A DNA stretch of 64,000 nt from Paenibacillus doosanensis (GCF_025060755.1 NZ_JANYUY010000005.1:124001-188000), one strand, 5' to 3'. Positions 8,599 through 16,757 are shown, numbered from the stretch's first letter. Made by a program: numbers and translations. Notes: generated from the letters alone by a model not told the origin.

Positions 8599-10746
8599 GT
8601 GAATTTTTTTAAGGCTTTGCTGCGCTACTTTACTGTCTACAAGCTGTTGTGCGGCGTTTTTTTGTTCAGTATTTTTTTTGAAGTGGCGTATGCGGTGGCG
8701 GCCCCGTTGAGTCTCAAATATTTGGTGGACGAGGCTTTTGCTCCGAAAAATTTTCAAGTGTTCATCGTCATTTTGAGCATTTTGCTCGGCGGGGGACTGC
8801 TCAATATTGCCGCAAGCGCCTGCGGAGATTATTCGCTCGGGAGGGTCAGCGGCGAAGGAATCCGGCAGCTGAGAAACGAGTTGTTCGCACATTTGCAGAA
8901 GCAGTCGCTGCCGTTTTATCAGCGGTATAGAGTCGGTGATCTGGTTACGCGTTTCGCGGAAGACATGGCTTCGATAGAGAGGGTTATCCGTATTTCGCTG
9001 CCTTTTTTTTTGAAGGAAGCTTTGAGCATTTTGCTGGGCCTTTTTATGTTGTTTTCGATCGAATGGAAGCTCACCTTGGCCGTGCTGGCCGGATCGGCTC
9101 TTATGTTCGCGGGCCCCAGACTGCTGCAAGGGAGAGCCGAAGCCGTACACTCCGGCTACAAGGAGGCTCAAGAGCGGTTTTCCAACACGATCGACGAGAT
9201 GGCGAAAGGACATAAGACGATTAAAGGATTGCATCAGCAGCAGCGCTTCCGGGAGCTTGCCCGAGAGCAAATTCATAATCTGTTTTCTTTGGGATTTAAA
9301 ATGCATATGACCAATTCCTTGATGGAGCGGCTGCCGCTAACCACGTTGCTGATTTTGAACGGAATTATGATCGGCTTCGGCGGTTACCTGATTTTCCATG
9401 ACGAGATGTCGGTGGGCGGGTTTATGGCTTTCTTTACCTTGTTTATGAGCGTAGGACAGGCAGGCTCCAATGTGTCGTTTCTGCTCCCGAACCTGATTGA
9501 TTCGCGTATCAGCTTCCGCCGGATAGGGGAAATCCTCGAGCAGCAGCCCGACGTGCCGGAGGCCGCGCAGCCTGCGGAGCTTCCTGCAACATTTGCCGGG
9601 ATTCGGATGGAACGGGTCAGCTTCGGTTACACCGAGGATAACTTGCAGTTAAAAGACGTCAGCCTGCATATCAAGCCGGGCACGTACGTCGCCTTCGTAG
9701 GACCCAGCGGGTCGGGCAAAAGTACGGCGCTGCAGCTGCTATCCCGTTTCTATGATCCGAAAGACGGGATCGTGGCGATCGGTGAGCATGATCTGCGCAC
9801 GGTCAGCGAGTTTTCGCTGAGGTCGCTTGCGACGCTCGTTACGCAGGAGACGTTTCTCTTCCATGCGACAATCCGCGACAATTTGCTGCTGGACAATAAA
9901 GGCGTGACCGAGGCGGATATGATAGAGGCGGCGAAGCAGGCTAGAATCCACGACATCATCGCAGGCTGGCCCGAAGGCTATGACACCTGGATTCACCATG
10001 AAGGGGGTTCGTTGTCGGGCGGCGAGCGGCAGCGTATCGCCATTGCCAGAGCGCTGCTGAGAAGACCGCAGCTGCTGCTGCTCGATGAAGTGACCTCGGC
10101 GTTGGACCCGGCTACGGAGGCGGATATTAATCAATTGCTGCGGCGCATTCGCGGACATCGGACGATCGTATCGGTAACTCACCGGCTGGCCTCTGTCGTA
10201 GACGCGGATACGATCTACGTGTTTCAGGACGGCCGCATCGTCGAGTCCGGCGCCCATCCGGAGCTGCTGCAGCTTCAAGGGCTCTACAAGAGCCTGTGGG
10301 AGAAGCAGCACGGATTCCACTTGTCCGAAGACGGACGCCGCGCCACGGTCGATGTCGAGCGTCTGGCGAAGCTTCCCTTCTTCCAAGGAATCGAAGCGGC
10401 GCTGCTTGAGAATATCGCCGGTTTATTCGCAACCGAAACTTGCAAAGAGGGCGAAGTGATCGTGCGCCAGGGAGACGAGGGCGGCAAATGCTATATTCTG
10501 GTCCGCGGCAAAGTAGAAATTTTGAAGTATACGCCTGAAGCGGGAGAGAAGCGGGTAGCTGTTTTGCAGGACGGGGATCATTTTGGCGAAATTGCGCTTT
10601 TGAAGGACATTCCCCGCAATGCTACAGTCCGCGCGCTCGGTCCGGCGGTTCTGCTGTCCGTGAGGCGCGAGGCCTTCTTGCAGCTGACGGCGGAGTACCC
10701 GCAAATTCGGAGAACACTGGAGGATACGCTGCAGCAGCGCATGTAG
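8599..10746 (+). CDS. ABC exporter (TMD-NBD) fused to a C-terminal cyclic-nucleotide-binding domain
   Basis: A 715-residue fused half-exporter. Residues about 15-300 form a type-1 exporter membrane domain with six hydrophobic segments. The ATPase follows with Walker A GPSGSGKST at 368-376, signature LSGGERQRIAIARAL from about 472, Walker B LLLLDEVTSALD and the switch His in SVTHRLAS. From about 590 to the end there is a complete CRP/cNMP-binding domain, including the phosphate-cassette-like GDHFGEIALLKDIPRNATV. The start is GTG at 8599, behind GGGAGGCGG. There is no N-terminal C39 peptidase. Some bacteriocin-type exporters are known to carry cNMP-like modules. Gene order places this exporter 28 bases before a GNAT gene and a 35-residue peptide gene, so peptide export is the favoured inference. 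Confidence 0.88.
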   Translation: MNFFKALLRYFTVYKLLCGVFLFSIFFEVAYAVAAPLSLKYLVDEAFAPKNFQVFIVILSILLGGGLLNIAASACGDYSLGRVSGEGIRQLRNELFAHLQKQSLPFYQRYRVGDLVTRFAEDMASIERVIRISLPFFLKEALSILLGLFMLFSIEWKLTLAVLAGSALMFAGPRLLQGRAEAVHSGYKEAQERFSNTIDEMAKGHKTIKGLHQQQRFRELAREQIHNLFSLGFKMHMTNSLMERLPLTTLLILNGIMIGFGGYLIFHDEMSVGGFMAFFTLFMSVGQAGSNVSFLLPNLIDSRISFRRIGEILEQQPDVPEAAQPAELPATFAGIRMERVSFGYTEDNLQLKDVSLHIKPGTYVAFVGPSGSGKSTALQLLSRFYDPKDGIVAIGEHDLRTVSEFSLRSLATLVTQETFLFHATIRDNLLLDNKGVTEADMIEAAKQARIHDIIAGWPEGYDTWIHHEGGSLSGGERQRIAIARALLRRPQLLLLDEVTSALDPATEADINQLLRRIRGHRTIVSVTHRLASVVDADTIYVFQDGRIVESGAHPELLQLQGLYKSLWEKQHGFHLSEDGRRATVDVERLAKLPFFQGIEAALLENIAGLFATETCKEGEVIVRQGDEGGKCYILVRGKVEILKYTPEAGEKRVAVLQDGDHFGEIALLKDIPRNATVRALGPAVLLSVRREAFLQLTAEYPQIRRTLEDTLQQRM

Positions 10747-10774
10747 GAGTCGAACTTATGAAAGGGGGAGCGCG

Positions 10775-11290
10775 ATGAAGATAGAGTGTATGCGTTGTAC
10801 GACAGATGAAGATTTTGCCCGAGCCAGTTTATTTATGCTGGAAAACCGGCATGATTTTCATCGTTCGTTTACGGTTGTCGATGCCATCGGTTTATTGTAT
10901 TCCTATACGTCGCAAGGCCATTTGATTCAGGTAAGGGATGTCGGCGGGCGAGTCATCGGCGTGTTGGCCTATTACCACGGGACGCCGGAGAAAGAGTTCA
11001 AGGACAAAGAGGTCGCATTTGCCGATATGGCGATCGCCGACCGGGCTCACCGGAAGACGAAGCTTTTTGTGCAGGGACTGCGGTTTTGGGTAAACGAAAT
11101 CGTCAATGAACATCCTGAAGTGGAGGAGCTTCGATTAGCCGCTTTGCAAGAAAACGGCTATTTATGCCGATTATACTCCAAGTTTAGCGAAATGAGTTAT
11201 ACGCGCGAGGGGGCTCTCGGGCCAGAAATTGTCTTTTGTGTGAAAGTTAACAAAATAATGGCTATTCTAAAAAAGTTCGACAAGGTATAA
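10775..11290 (+). CDS. GNAT-like acyltransferase (first of a flanking pair)
   Basis: A 171-residue protein with GNAT topology: an opening strand and two helices, a meander around HLIQVRDVGGRVIGVLAYY, then ADMAIADRAHRKTKLFVQGL, which matches the acetyl-CoA-binding strand/helix (motif A), and a V-shaped last pair of strands ending in a Cys/Val-rich segment. The motif A loop is not a textbook Q/RxxGxG, so cofactor binding needs proof. The F-[VL]-[QR]-GL sequence in the helix is shared with the protein at 11450, which suggests the two are distant paralogues. A GGGGGAG site precedes ATG 10775. The gene is 28 bases after the exporter and 52 bases before the peptide gene. A TATAAT at 11286-11291 overlaps its stop codon. 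Confidence 0.6.
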   Translation: MKIECMRCTTDEDFARASLFMLENRHDFHRSFTVVDAIGLLYSYTSQGHLIQVRDVGGRVIGVLAYYHGTPEKEFKDKEVAFADMAIADRAHRKTKLFVQGLRFWVNEIVNEHPEVEELRLAALQENGYLCRLYSKFSEMSYTREGALGPEIVFCVKVNKIMAILKKFDKV

Positions 11291-11342
11291 TACATTTTAG
11301 AGACAGCGAATTTTATTATGAAAAGAAGGAGGCGAATCCCTC

Positions 11343-11450
11343 ATGTTTCCACCAGTAGGGTTTGGCAATAAAGACGTTAAAAAAGGCAGCGGCTTTGGAA
11401 AGCTCGTCATCATCAACGACACGCTGAGAGCGCAACCGGCATCCAAATAA
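11343..11450 (+). CDS. 35-residue peptide, candidate RiPP precursor or exported signal peptide
   Basis: This short gene starts MFPPVGFGNKDVKKG and ends IINDTLRAQPASK. It has a strong AAGGAGG site ten bases before ATG 11343, and its stop overlaps the start of the next gene (TAATG, 11448-11452), so translation is coupled. These two facts are the main reasons to call it real. It has four Gly, five Lys and one Arg, with Phe-Gly repeats (GFG twice) and no Cys, so it is not a lanthipeptide or disulfide type. A TATAAT at 11286-11291 could give it extra transcription. It sits between two GNAT-like genes, behind an exporter and ahead of a terminator. The idea that the GNATs acylate its Lys or N-terminus is inference. 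Confidence 0.65.
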   Translation: MFPPVGFGNKDVKKGSGFGKLVIINDTLRAQPASK

Positions 11451-11968
11451 TGTCATACGTATTTCGTCCTTGCTTGCTTGAAATGGACTTTGAAGCGTAT
11501 GTCAAATATTTGCTGCAGCGGCATGATGAATTGAACCTGCCGTATTCTTTTGCAGTCAAGCTGGGCTTCCTGGGAAGCCCGCTTATTTTCGGTAAGGCTA
11601 TGCTCATATGGAATGAAGAGCCTTACGAATTGGCGGGAGCGGCAGGCTTTGTCTACGGCACCGGCGCAAATCAGTACGAGGATCGCCATATATGCCAGAT
11701 CGAGGTCGCTTTTATTGACAAAGCTTATCGGGGAACGACGCTGTTCCTGCGAGGCTTGCAGGAGCTGCTCCGTCTGATTCGTTCCGATAACCCGGAGGCA
11801 GTGCAGGTGCAGTTCTGGGTCCCTGCGGGCGATACGGGTCTTGCAGGGCTGTTGTCCAAATTCGGCCGACTTCCCGGTTCGACGCAATCCGTTGTGAATG
11901 AACTGGTCTTATACACGGTCGTTATGGACGAACTGGAGACATACTGCCGCCGCTTTGGGGCTGCTTGA
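11450..11968 (+). CDS. GNAT-like acyltransferase (second of the pair)
   Basis: A 172-residue protein related in layout to the one at 10775: ELAGAAGFVYGTG for the central strands, QIEVAFIDKAYRGTTLFLRGL for the cofactor-binding strand and helix, then QVQFWVPAGDTGLAGLLSKF and a closing strand with VVNELVLYTVV. RGTTLFLRGL aligns with RKTKLFVQGL of the first GNAT. Translation starts at an ATG that overlaps the peptide stop codon, and no separate ribosome binding site is needed. A terminator follows 17 bases after the stop. The acyl donor and acceptor are unknown. Candidates are acetyl-CoA or acyl-ACP as donor and the neighbouring peptide as acceptor. Confidence 0.6.
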   Translation: MSYVFRPCLLEMDFEAYVKYLLQRHDELNLPYSFAVKLGFLGSPLIFGKAMLIWNEEPYELAGAAGFVYGTGANQYEDRHICQIEVAFIDKAYRGTTLFLRGLQELLRLIRSDNPEAVQVQFWVPAGDTGLAGLLSKFGRLPGSTQSVVNELVLYTVVMDELETYCRRFGAA

Positions 11969-11985
11969 AACAAAATAGGCGAAGA

Positions 11986-12018
11986 AGACTGTCGGGAATC
12001 GCTCGATGGTCTTTTTTT
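11986..12018 (+). terminator. Rho-independent terminator closing the exporter/peptide cluster
   Basis: AGACTGTCG (11986-11994) pairs with CGATGGTCT (12004-12012; one G-T pair in each half) around a nine-base loop and is followed by seven T. It marks the 3' end of the exporter-GNAT-peptide-GNAT unit. Confidence 0.8.
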
Positions 12019-12041
12019 ACCACATAGAGGAGACGAACGGG

Positions 12042-12227
12042 ATGGACGATGAAGCGGCGAGAGAGCAATTAAGCATCAAACTGGCCGAAGCGGAGCAGGC
12101 TTTGAAGGAAGCCGAAGAGGAATATGCCGTTTACGTAAAGCAGCTGGATCATTACAAGAGGGCAATTCAGGAGCAAAAGGACGTCATTCTGGCCATAAAA
12201 TCGCGAATGGGGTTGCAGCTGCAATAA
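12042..12227 (+). CDS. Small helical coiled-coil protein (61 aa)
   Basis: The start is ATG 12042 with GAGGAG eight bases before it. The frame is open further upstream, but over the terminator. The product (MDDEAAREQLSIKLAEAEQA onward) is almost entirely amphipathic helix rich in Glu, Ala and Lys, with a clear heptad pattern. No family is recognised. It lies just after the terminator of the peptide cluster and therefore probably is not part of it. Confidence 0.6.
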   Translation: MDDEAAREQLSIKLAEAEQALKEAEEEYAVYVKQLDHYKRAIQEQKDVILAIKSRMGLQLQ

Positions 12228-12324
12228 CCGCAAAATGAGCCGGAATGCGCGGCAGCCGCGGGTTTGCAGGCTCGCACCGATATGGAAGCAGTTTGAAAAA
12301 TGGACATTTATGACTTTATTCTCA

Positions 12325-12353
12325 TTGTTTCATTCCATAGAATGTAATATAAT
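12325..12353 (+). promoter_or_regulatory. Sigma-A-type promoter
   Basis: TTGTTT at 12325-12330 and TATAAT at 12348-12353 are separated by exactly 17 bases, 19 bases before the ATG at 12373. Confidence 0.7.
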
Positions 12354-12372
12354 ACGATTCGGAGGGGAACAT

Positions 12373-12666
12373 ATGAGCGCACACCAGACAGAGAAGGAAA
12401 AGCATTTGCAGATGGTTTACAAGAACAACGTGGTTGTGGCCATGGATAATCAGAAGTATATCGTGGTTCACAGCAAACGTTCCGTCAAGCCGCTGCTGCC
12501 GTTCGAGATTTCGCAAGAAGTGCTGGAGCAGTGGAAGCGAAGAGATAACCGAATCGCCGTAACCGATACGCCATATAAGGAGCTGTTTGCCGCAGCGGTG
12601 AACCGTTCCGATCATAAGCTGGAGTACATAGCCGATTTTAACGATATTGAATTTAGCGACGAATAG
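12373..12666 (+). CDS. Hypothetical protein (97 aa)
   Basis: The ATG at 12373 has GGAGGGG directly upstream and a good promoter before that, so the longer open frame from 12235 is not used. The protein starts MSAHQTEKEKHLQM and ends FNDIEFSDE. It mixes short strands (VVVAMDNQKYIVVH) and helices with no membrane segment or signal. I do not recognise its family. It is transcribed alone: its promoter is immediate and a strong terminator follows. Confidence 0.65.
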   Translation: MSAHQTEKEKHLQMVYKNNVVVAMDNQKYIVVHSKRSVKPLLPFEISQEVLEQWKRRDNRIAVTDTPYKELFAAAVNRSDHKLEYIADFNDIEFSDE

Positions 12667-12696
12667 TCATGACGACGAGCACTACCGAAACAAAGC

Positions 12697-12732
12697 AAAG
12701 GATGAGCGCTGGGACAGCGTTCATCCTTTTTT
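12697..12732. terminator. Strong, probably bidirectional terminator
   Basis: AAAGGATGAGCGCTG and its near-complement CAGCGTTCATCCTTT form a 14-15 bp stem with a very short loop and six T on the + side. It ends the 12373 gene and can also serve the - strand gene whose stop is at 12778. Confidence 0.85.
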
Positions 12733-12777
12733 CGCATTCGCTTTCCGAGGTGATTTCATGGAGAGCTCGAGGCGGAT

Positions 12778-14016
12778 TTAGGAGCCTTGTTTCCGGACGC
12801 AGCCCATCAAGCCGTGCAGCGTCGTTACGAATTGATGTCCGGTGAGACGGCCGAGTCCGCCGTATACGCAGTCGAGCTCGGTAAACTGGAATACCCGGTC
12901 TCTGCGCAGGCTGGGTCCATAGATGAGCACGGGCACGGGATCGCCGGTGTGCTCTCCGACTTCGCAAGGAGTGGAGTGATCCGCTGCAACCGCCAAATAA
13001 GTGTCTTCCGGCAGCTGGTCGGCGATCAGGCCGACCATTTCGTCGAACCGCTCGATCGCCTGCACTTTGCCGCGCGGATCATTGTCATGCCCTTTTAAAT
13101 CCGGCGCCTTCATATGAACGTACACCATATCCTTCGCTGCGATTTGCTCAAGGGCCCACTGCGCTTTGAGCCGGATATCGGTGTCGAGGTTCCCGGTCAT
13201 AGCGGTATGGGTGAGAGCTTCGAACCCGGCTAGCCGGGCGACTCCCAGCACGGTGCTCTCGCCGGCGATGCAGCTGCCCGTTATACCCCGAAGGCGCGTT
13301 ATCGGCTCCAGATGCGCGGCCTGTCCGGCTCCGCGCGTCAAGATGAAGTTGGCGGGCAGCAGTCCGCGCCGGATGCGTTCTTCATTGACGGGATGCGACC
13401 TGAGCAGCTCATGCGATTTCTGTAAAAAGAGGTTCAAGCAGCGGGCCGTTCGGCGTGCTTCCTCCGACGCATCGAGCGCATGGACTTCATGATACGGATG
13501 CCCGTCGTTAGGCGCATGAGGGTCCGAGTCGCTGATCCGGTCGCTCAATCCGCTGCCGCGAACGATCAGGACGGCCCGGTGCTCGGTGGCCGCTCGCATA
13601 TAGACGCGAACGCCGTCTTCGAGCGTCATGCCGTTCAGCGCTTCGGCGATTTCCGCAGTGCCCTGCCGGATGCGGCCGGCCCGCCGGTCCAGGACGATCC
13701 CTTCGTCGTCTACGGTAGCGAAATTGCAGCGAAGCACGACGTCGCCGGGCTCCACCGTCATCCCGACGCCGAGCGCCTCTATCGGCCCGCGTCCGGGGTA
13801 ATGCTCCGGCTGATAGCCGAACAAGATGAGATGGCCCATATCCGTTCCTACCGGAATGCCGGGGCCGATCAAATCGATCATACCGGTAATGCCCTGCATG
13901 GCAAGCCGGTCCAAATGATGGCGGCTTGCCGACTCCAGCGGCGTCTTATCATGAAGAAGCGGATGCGGGCGGTCTCCCAGCCCGTCTGCGATAGCGACGA
14001 TAACTTTTCTGCGCAA
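12778..14016 (-). CDS. Archaeal-type 2,3-bisphosphoglycerate-independent phosphoglycerate mutase homologue (ApgM/COG3635)
   Basis: A 412-residue alkaline-phosphatase-superfamily protein of ApgM length. Metal-binding residues are visible: VIVAIADGLGDRP near the start, KAPDLKGHDND, and AVAADHSTPCEVGEHTGDP near the end. The nucleophile motif reads PVGTDMGHLILFGY, with Thr where archaeal ApgM usually has Ser. Thr nucleophiles are known elsewhere in this superfamily, so activity is plausible but the reaction may not be glycerate mutation. The gene starts 21 bases after the DASS transporter and is in its operon. A central-glycolysis role is unlikely for an enzyme placed behind a dicarboxylate transporter and a LysR regulator. 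A phosphonate or phospho-acid substrate is an inference. Confidence 0.8.
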   Translation of the reverse strand: MRRKVIVAIADGLGDRPHPLLHDKTPLESASRHHLDRLAMQGITGMIDLIGPGIPVGTDMGHLILFGYQPEHYPGRGPIEALGVGMTVEPGDVVLRCNFATVDDEGIVLDRRAGRIRQGTAEIAEALNGMTLEDGVRVYMRAATEHRAVLIVRGSGLSDRISDSDPHAPNDGHPYHEVHALDASEEARRTARCLNLFLQKSHELLRSHPVNEERIRRGLLPANFILTRGAGQAAHLEPITRLRGITGSCIAGESTVLGVARLAGFEALTHTAMTGNLDTDIRLKAQWALEQIAAKDMVYVHMKAPDLKGHDNDPRGKVQAIERFDEMVGLIADQLPEDTYLAVAADHSTPCEVGEHTGDPVPVLIYGPSLRRDRVFQFTELDCVYGGLGRLTGHQFVTTLHGLMGCVRKQGS

Positions 14017-14037
14017 TGTAATGTCCTCCAGTATGCG

Positions 14038-15525
14038 TTATAATCCGAGTATTTTGAACCATGTAAACAAAGACAGGCTGATGACGGCGGCGCCGATAAA
14101 ACAAGTCACAATGGCATATTTGACCTGATCCAACACAGTGAAATAGCCGGTTGCAAAATAAATCGTATTGACTTTGGAATGCGGCGGCAGCGTGATCGTA
14201 TACGTCAGCGTCATCGCCGATGCGAGCGCGAGGGCGACGGGGTCCATGCCGAGCGATTTGGCGAGCGCAATAAACGCCGGGATGAGAATCGTGACCCGAA
14301 CCGTCTTGCTCGTAAAGATCAGGTGGCTGTACATGCTGAGAAAAACGACAAGCACATAGACTAAGGCGTGGCTCATATGCTCCAGGCCCAGCCCGGCGAT
14401 CACCTTCTTGATCATCCATTCCGCGCCTTTGGATTTATCCAGCGCATTGCCGACGGCATAAGCCCCTGCGGCGAAAATCATCAGATCCCACTTGATATTC
14501 GCTTCCTTCCAGGTCAGCAGTCCGATCCGGGGGAGCAGGCAGAGCAGGGCGGCGAGAACGGCGGTCTGCTCGGTGCTGATTTCAAAGCCGAACCAGCCTT
14601 TCTGGTAATCGCCCGTAGCCCACAGAATGACGGTAAGCGCGAAAATCAGCGTCGCTTTTTTCTCGTTCAAGGAAAAGGGCCCGAGTTTTTTCAATTCTTC
14701 CTTCAACGTGTCGGTCGCGTGTTCGAAAGCCGATTCGCCTTTGATCGAGAACAGCTTGAGCCCGATGAAGAACGTGATCAGCATCGTAATAATTGCCGTC
14801 GGCATGGAAGCCAGCAGCCAGTCCATGTAACCGATGTGGCCGCCCGCTTGGTCGTTGATGAACCCGACCGCAATAATGTTGCCCGCCGTGGCGGTCATCA
14901 CGCCCGAGGTGGCGATCGCATCCGCCTGCACGCCCTGCAGCAGCATAACTTTCCCTAGGTTGCCTTTGCCGGGAATCGATTTGTAAATATCGAGCAGGAT
15001 GAGGCAAATCGGCACCATCAGCGTAGCTCTCGCCGTCGTGGAAGGGACGAAGAAGGCCAGGATGAAATTGATCAGCACCAGCACGAGCAGCGTTCGCACC
15101 GGCGTCTTGCCGAATTTCGTCACCATCCACAGCGCGAAGCGGCGGCCGAGGTTCGACTTCATAATAGCGGAAGTGAGGACGAAGGCGGACACCATAAGCC
15201 ATATGACGTCAAAGCCGAGCGTGCCGAATGCCGCTTCCTGATCCTTCACCGCTCCGGTTAGCGGAAGCAGCAGGATCGACAGGAGCGAAGTCAAGTAAAT
15301 GGGGATAGGGGTCGTAATCCACAGCACAAGCGCTCCCGTGAAAATCGCAATCGATTTTTGCGCATCCGGCTTCAAGCCTTCCGGCGCCGGCATGAAAAAC
15401 AAAATCAAAAACACGATGATGGCGATAGGGATGCCCCACCTCTTCATCTTCTCTTCCAGCCCTTTTTTCCGTACGGGCGGGGGATCGGCGGCCGCCTTAT
15501 TCACCGGTTGCACTTCCTCTGTCAT
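14038..15525 (-). CDS. DASS (SLC13-type) sodium/dicarboxylate symporter
   Basis: A 495-residue membrane protein with about 12 hydrophobic segments. The two DASS hallmark regions are visible: FVPSTTARATLMVP in the first half (Ser-Thr-Thr/Asn-type motif) and MTLTYTITLPPHSKVNTIYFA in the second, with the inverted-repeat layout of this family. Such proteins import succinate, malate, citrate, tartrate or related acids with sodium. A GGGAGG site precedes the ATG. It is the first gene of a two-gene - strand operon and diverges from a LysR regulator, the usual arrangement for an inducible organic-acid uptake system. Confidence 0.88.
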   Translation of the reverse strand: MTEEVQPVNKAAADPPPVRKKGLEEKMKRWGIPIAIIVFLILFFMPAPEGLKPDAQKSIAIFTGALVLWITTPIPIYLTSLLSILLLPLTGAVKDQEAAFGTLGFDVIWLMVSAFVLTSAIMKSNLGRRFALWMVTKFGKTPVRTLLVLVLINFILAFFVPSTTARATLMVPICLILLDIYKSIPGKGNLGKVMLLQGVQADAIATSGVMTATAGNIIAVGFINDQAGGHIGYMDWLLASMPTAIITMLITFFIGLKLFSIKGESAFEHATDTLKEELKKLGPFSLNEKKATLIFALTVILWATGDYQKGWFGFEISTEQTAVLAALLCLLPRIGLLTWKEANIKWDLMIFAAGAYAVGNALDKSKGAEWMIKKVIAGLGLEHMSHALVYVLVVFLSMYSHLIFTSKTVRVTILIPAFIALAKSLGMDPVALALASAMTLTYTITLPPHSKVNTIYFATGYFTVLDQVKYAIVTCFIGAAVISLSLFTWFKILGL

Positions 15526-15610
15526 CTTTGGTTCCTCCCTTGTTTTATGGTTGCGCTTTCATTATAGTCAGCGTAAAATGATAATACAATTTGATTTTAT
15601 TTGAATAATC

Positions 15611-15625
15611 ATAAGAAGATCTTAT
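15611..15625. promoter_or_regulatory. Candidate LysR binding site in the divergent region
   Basis: ATAAG-AAGAT-CTTAT is a perfect 5-bp inverted repeat and contains the T-N11-A form preferred by LysR regulators. It lies between the divergent DASS operon and the LysR gene. Confidence 0.5.
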
Positions 15626-15661
15626 GGTTTATTTGAAGGGGATGGAGGGAGAGAGCGGGAG

Positions 15662-16618
15662 ATGAATTTAACGAAGCTGCAAACCTTTTTGACCTTGTCG
15701 GAATGCTTGAGCTTTACCGAAGCGGCGGAGCTGCTCTATTGCTCGCAGCCGGCCGTCAGCATGCAGATTCAAGGGCTGGAGCACGACATCGGCAGCCCGC
15801 TGTTTGACCGCATCGGCAAAAAGCTGTATTTAACCAAGCAAGGCGAGCTGTTTAAGCCTTATGCCGAGCAGATTGTCAATTTGCTGCAATCGGCGCGGGA
15901 TCATCTTCAGCAATTGGATGATTTGACGCACGGCACGTTATCTTTCGGAGCAAGCAATTTCGTCGGAGTATACCTCTTGCCCGCTTTGCTCGGCGAGTTC
16001 AATCAAGCTTATCCGGGGATTAGAATCAATATGAATATTACGTCGTCCCGGCAGCTCATCGATATGCTGGAGTCGAACAAGGCGGAGTTTCTCGTGATCT
16101 CCGACCAGATCCCGCTGGACGATGCGCGGCTGCAGGCGGCCACTTTCTACAAGGACGAGCTTGTTCTGATCGCCAAGACGGATCATGCTTTTGCAGAGAG
16201 TGGAGCATGCGCCATCGAGGATTTACGAGGAGAAACGATGCTGTGGAAGCCGAAAAAATCGGCCACCCGGGCCTATTTGGAAGGCAAGTTCGCGGAATAC
16301 GGCATTTCGTTCCGAAGCGATATGGAAATTAGCAATCTGGAGGCGATCAAGCAGGGGGTGATTCACGGTTTGGGGTTGTCCATCGTGTCCAAATTCGCCG
16401 TCGCGCAGGAAATCCGCAGCGGCTTGCTGGCTTCCATTCCGATTCAAGGCGTCAAGCTTGAGCGGGGAATCCGTTATGTGTATTTCAAAAACAAGCTTCT
16501 TTCCCCGGCGTCGAAGCAGTTTATTCAAATGCTGGAGCGCGGAAGGATGTTCGATCGCCAAGCGGCTGCCGGCTGCATGACGGCGGTTGCGAAAACCGAT
16601 GAGCCGCATGCGGGCTGA
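15662..16618 (+). CDS. LysR-family transcriptional regulator
   Basis: A 318-residue LTTR. The N-terminal winged helix-turn-helix is plain (LTLSECLSFTEAAELL, then CSQPAVSMQIQGLE), followed by the effector domain with VVSKFAVAQEIRSG near its end. ATG 15662 follows GGGAGAGAGCGGGAG. It is transcribed away from the DASS/phosphoglycerate-mutase-like operon across a 136-base region containing a candidate LysR box at 15611-15625. By family habit it would activate that operon in response to an organic acid and repress itself. Confidence 0.88.
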   Translation: MNLTKLQTFLTLSECLSFTEAAELLYCSQPAVSMQIQGLEHDIGSPLFDRIGKKLYLTKQGELFKPYAEQIVNLLQSARDHLQQLDDLTHGTLSFGASNFVGVYLLPALLGEFNQAYPGIRINMNITSSRQLIDMLESNKAEFLVISDQIPLDDARLQAATFYKDELVLIAKTDHAFAESGACAIEDLRGETMLWKPKKSATRAYLEGKFAEYGISFRSDMEISNLEAIKQGVIHGLGLSIVSKFAVAQEIRSGLLASIPIQGVKLERGIRYVYFKNKLLSPASKQFIQMLERGRMFDRQAAAGCMTAVAKTDEPHAG

Positions 16619-16680
16619 CCGGCGGCTTCGACCGCCGTCTTCTCTAGAAATACCGAAGCGCGAATGTTCGGCGAACGCGA

Positions 16681-16724
16681 AAAAAACCTCCAATCTCGCC
16701 TGATACGGCAGGATTGGAGGTTTT
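16681..16724. terminator. Bidirectional terminator between lysR and the SIS gene
   Basis: AAACCTCCAATC and GATTGGAGGTTT are exact complements (12 bp) around a 16-base spacer. The - strand exit has six T and the + strand exit four, so it serves both convergent genes. Confidence 0.8.
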
Positions 16725-16757
16725 GAACTGCTTCCGCAGACGCGTCCGGGAATGGAA

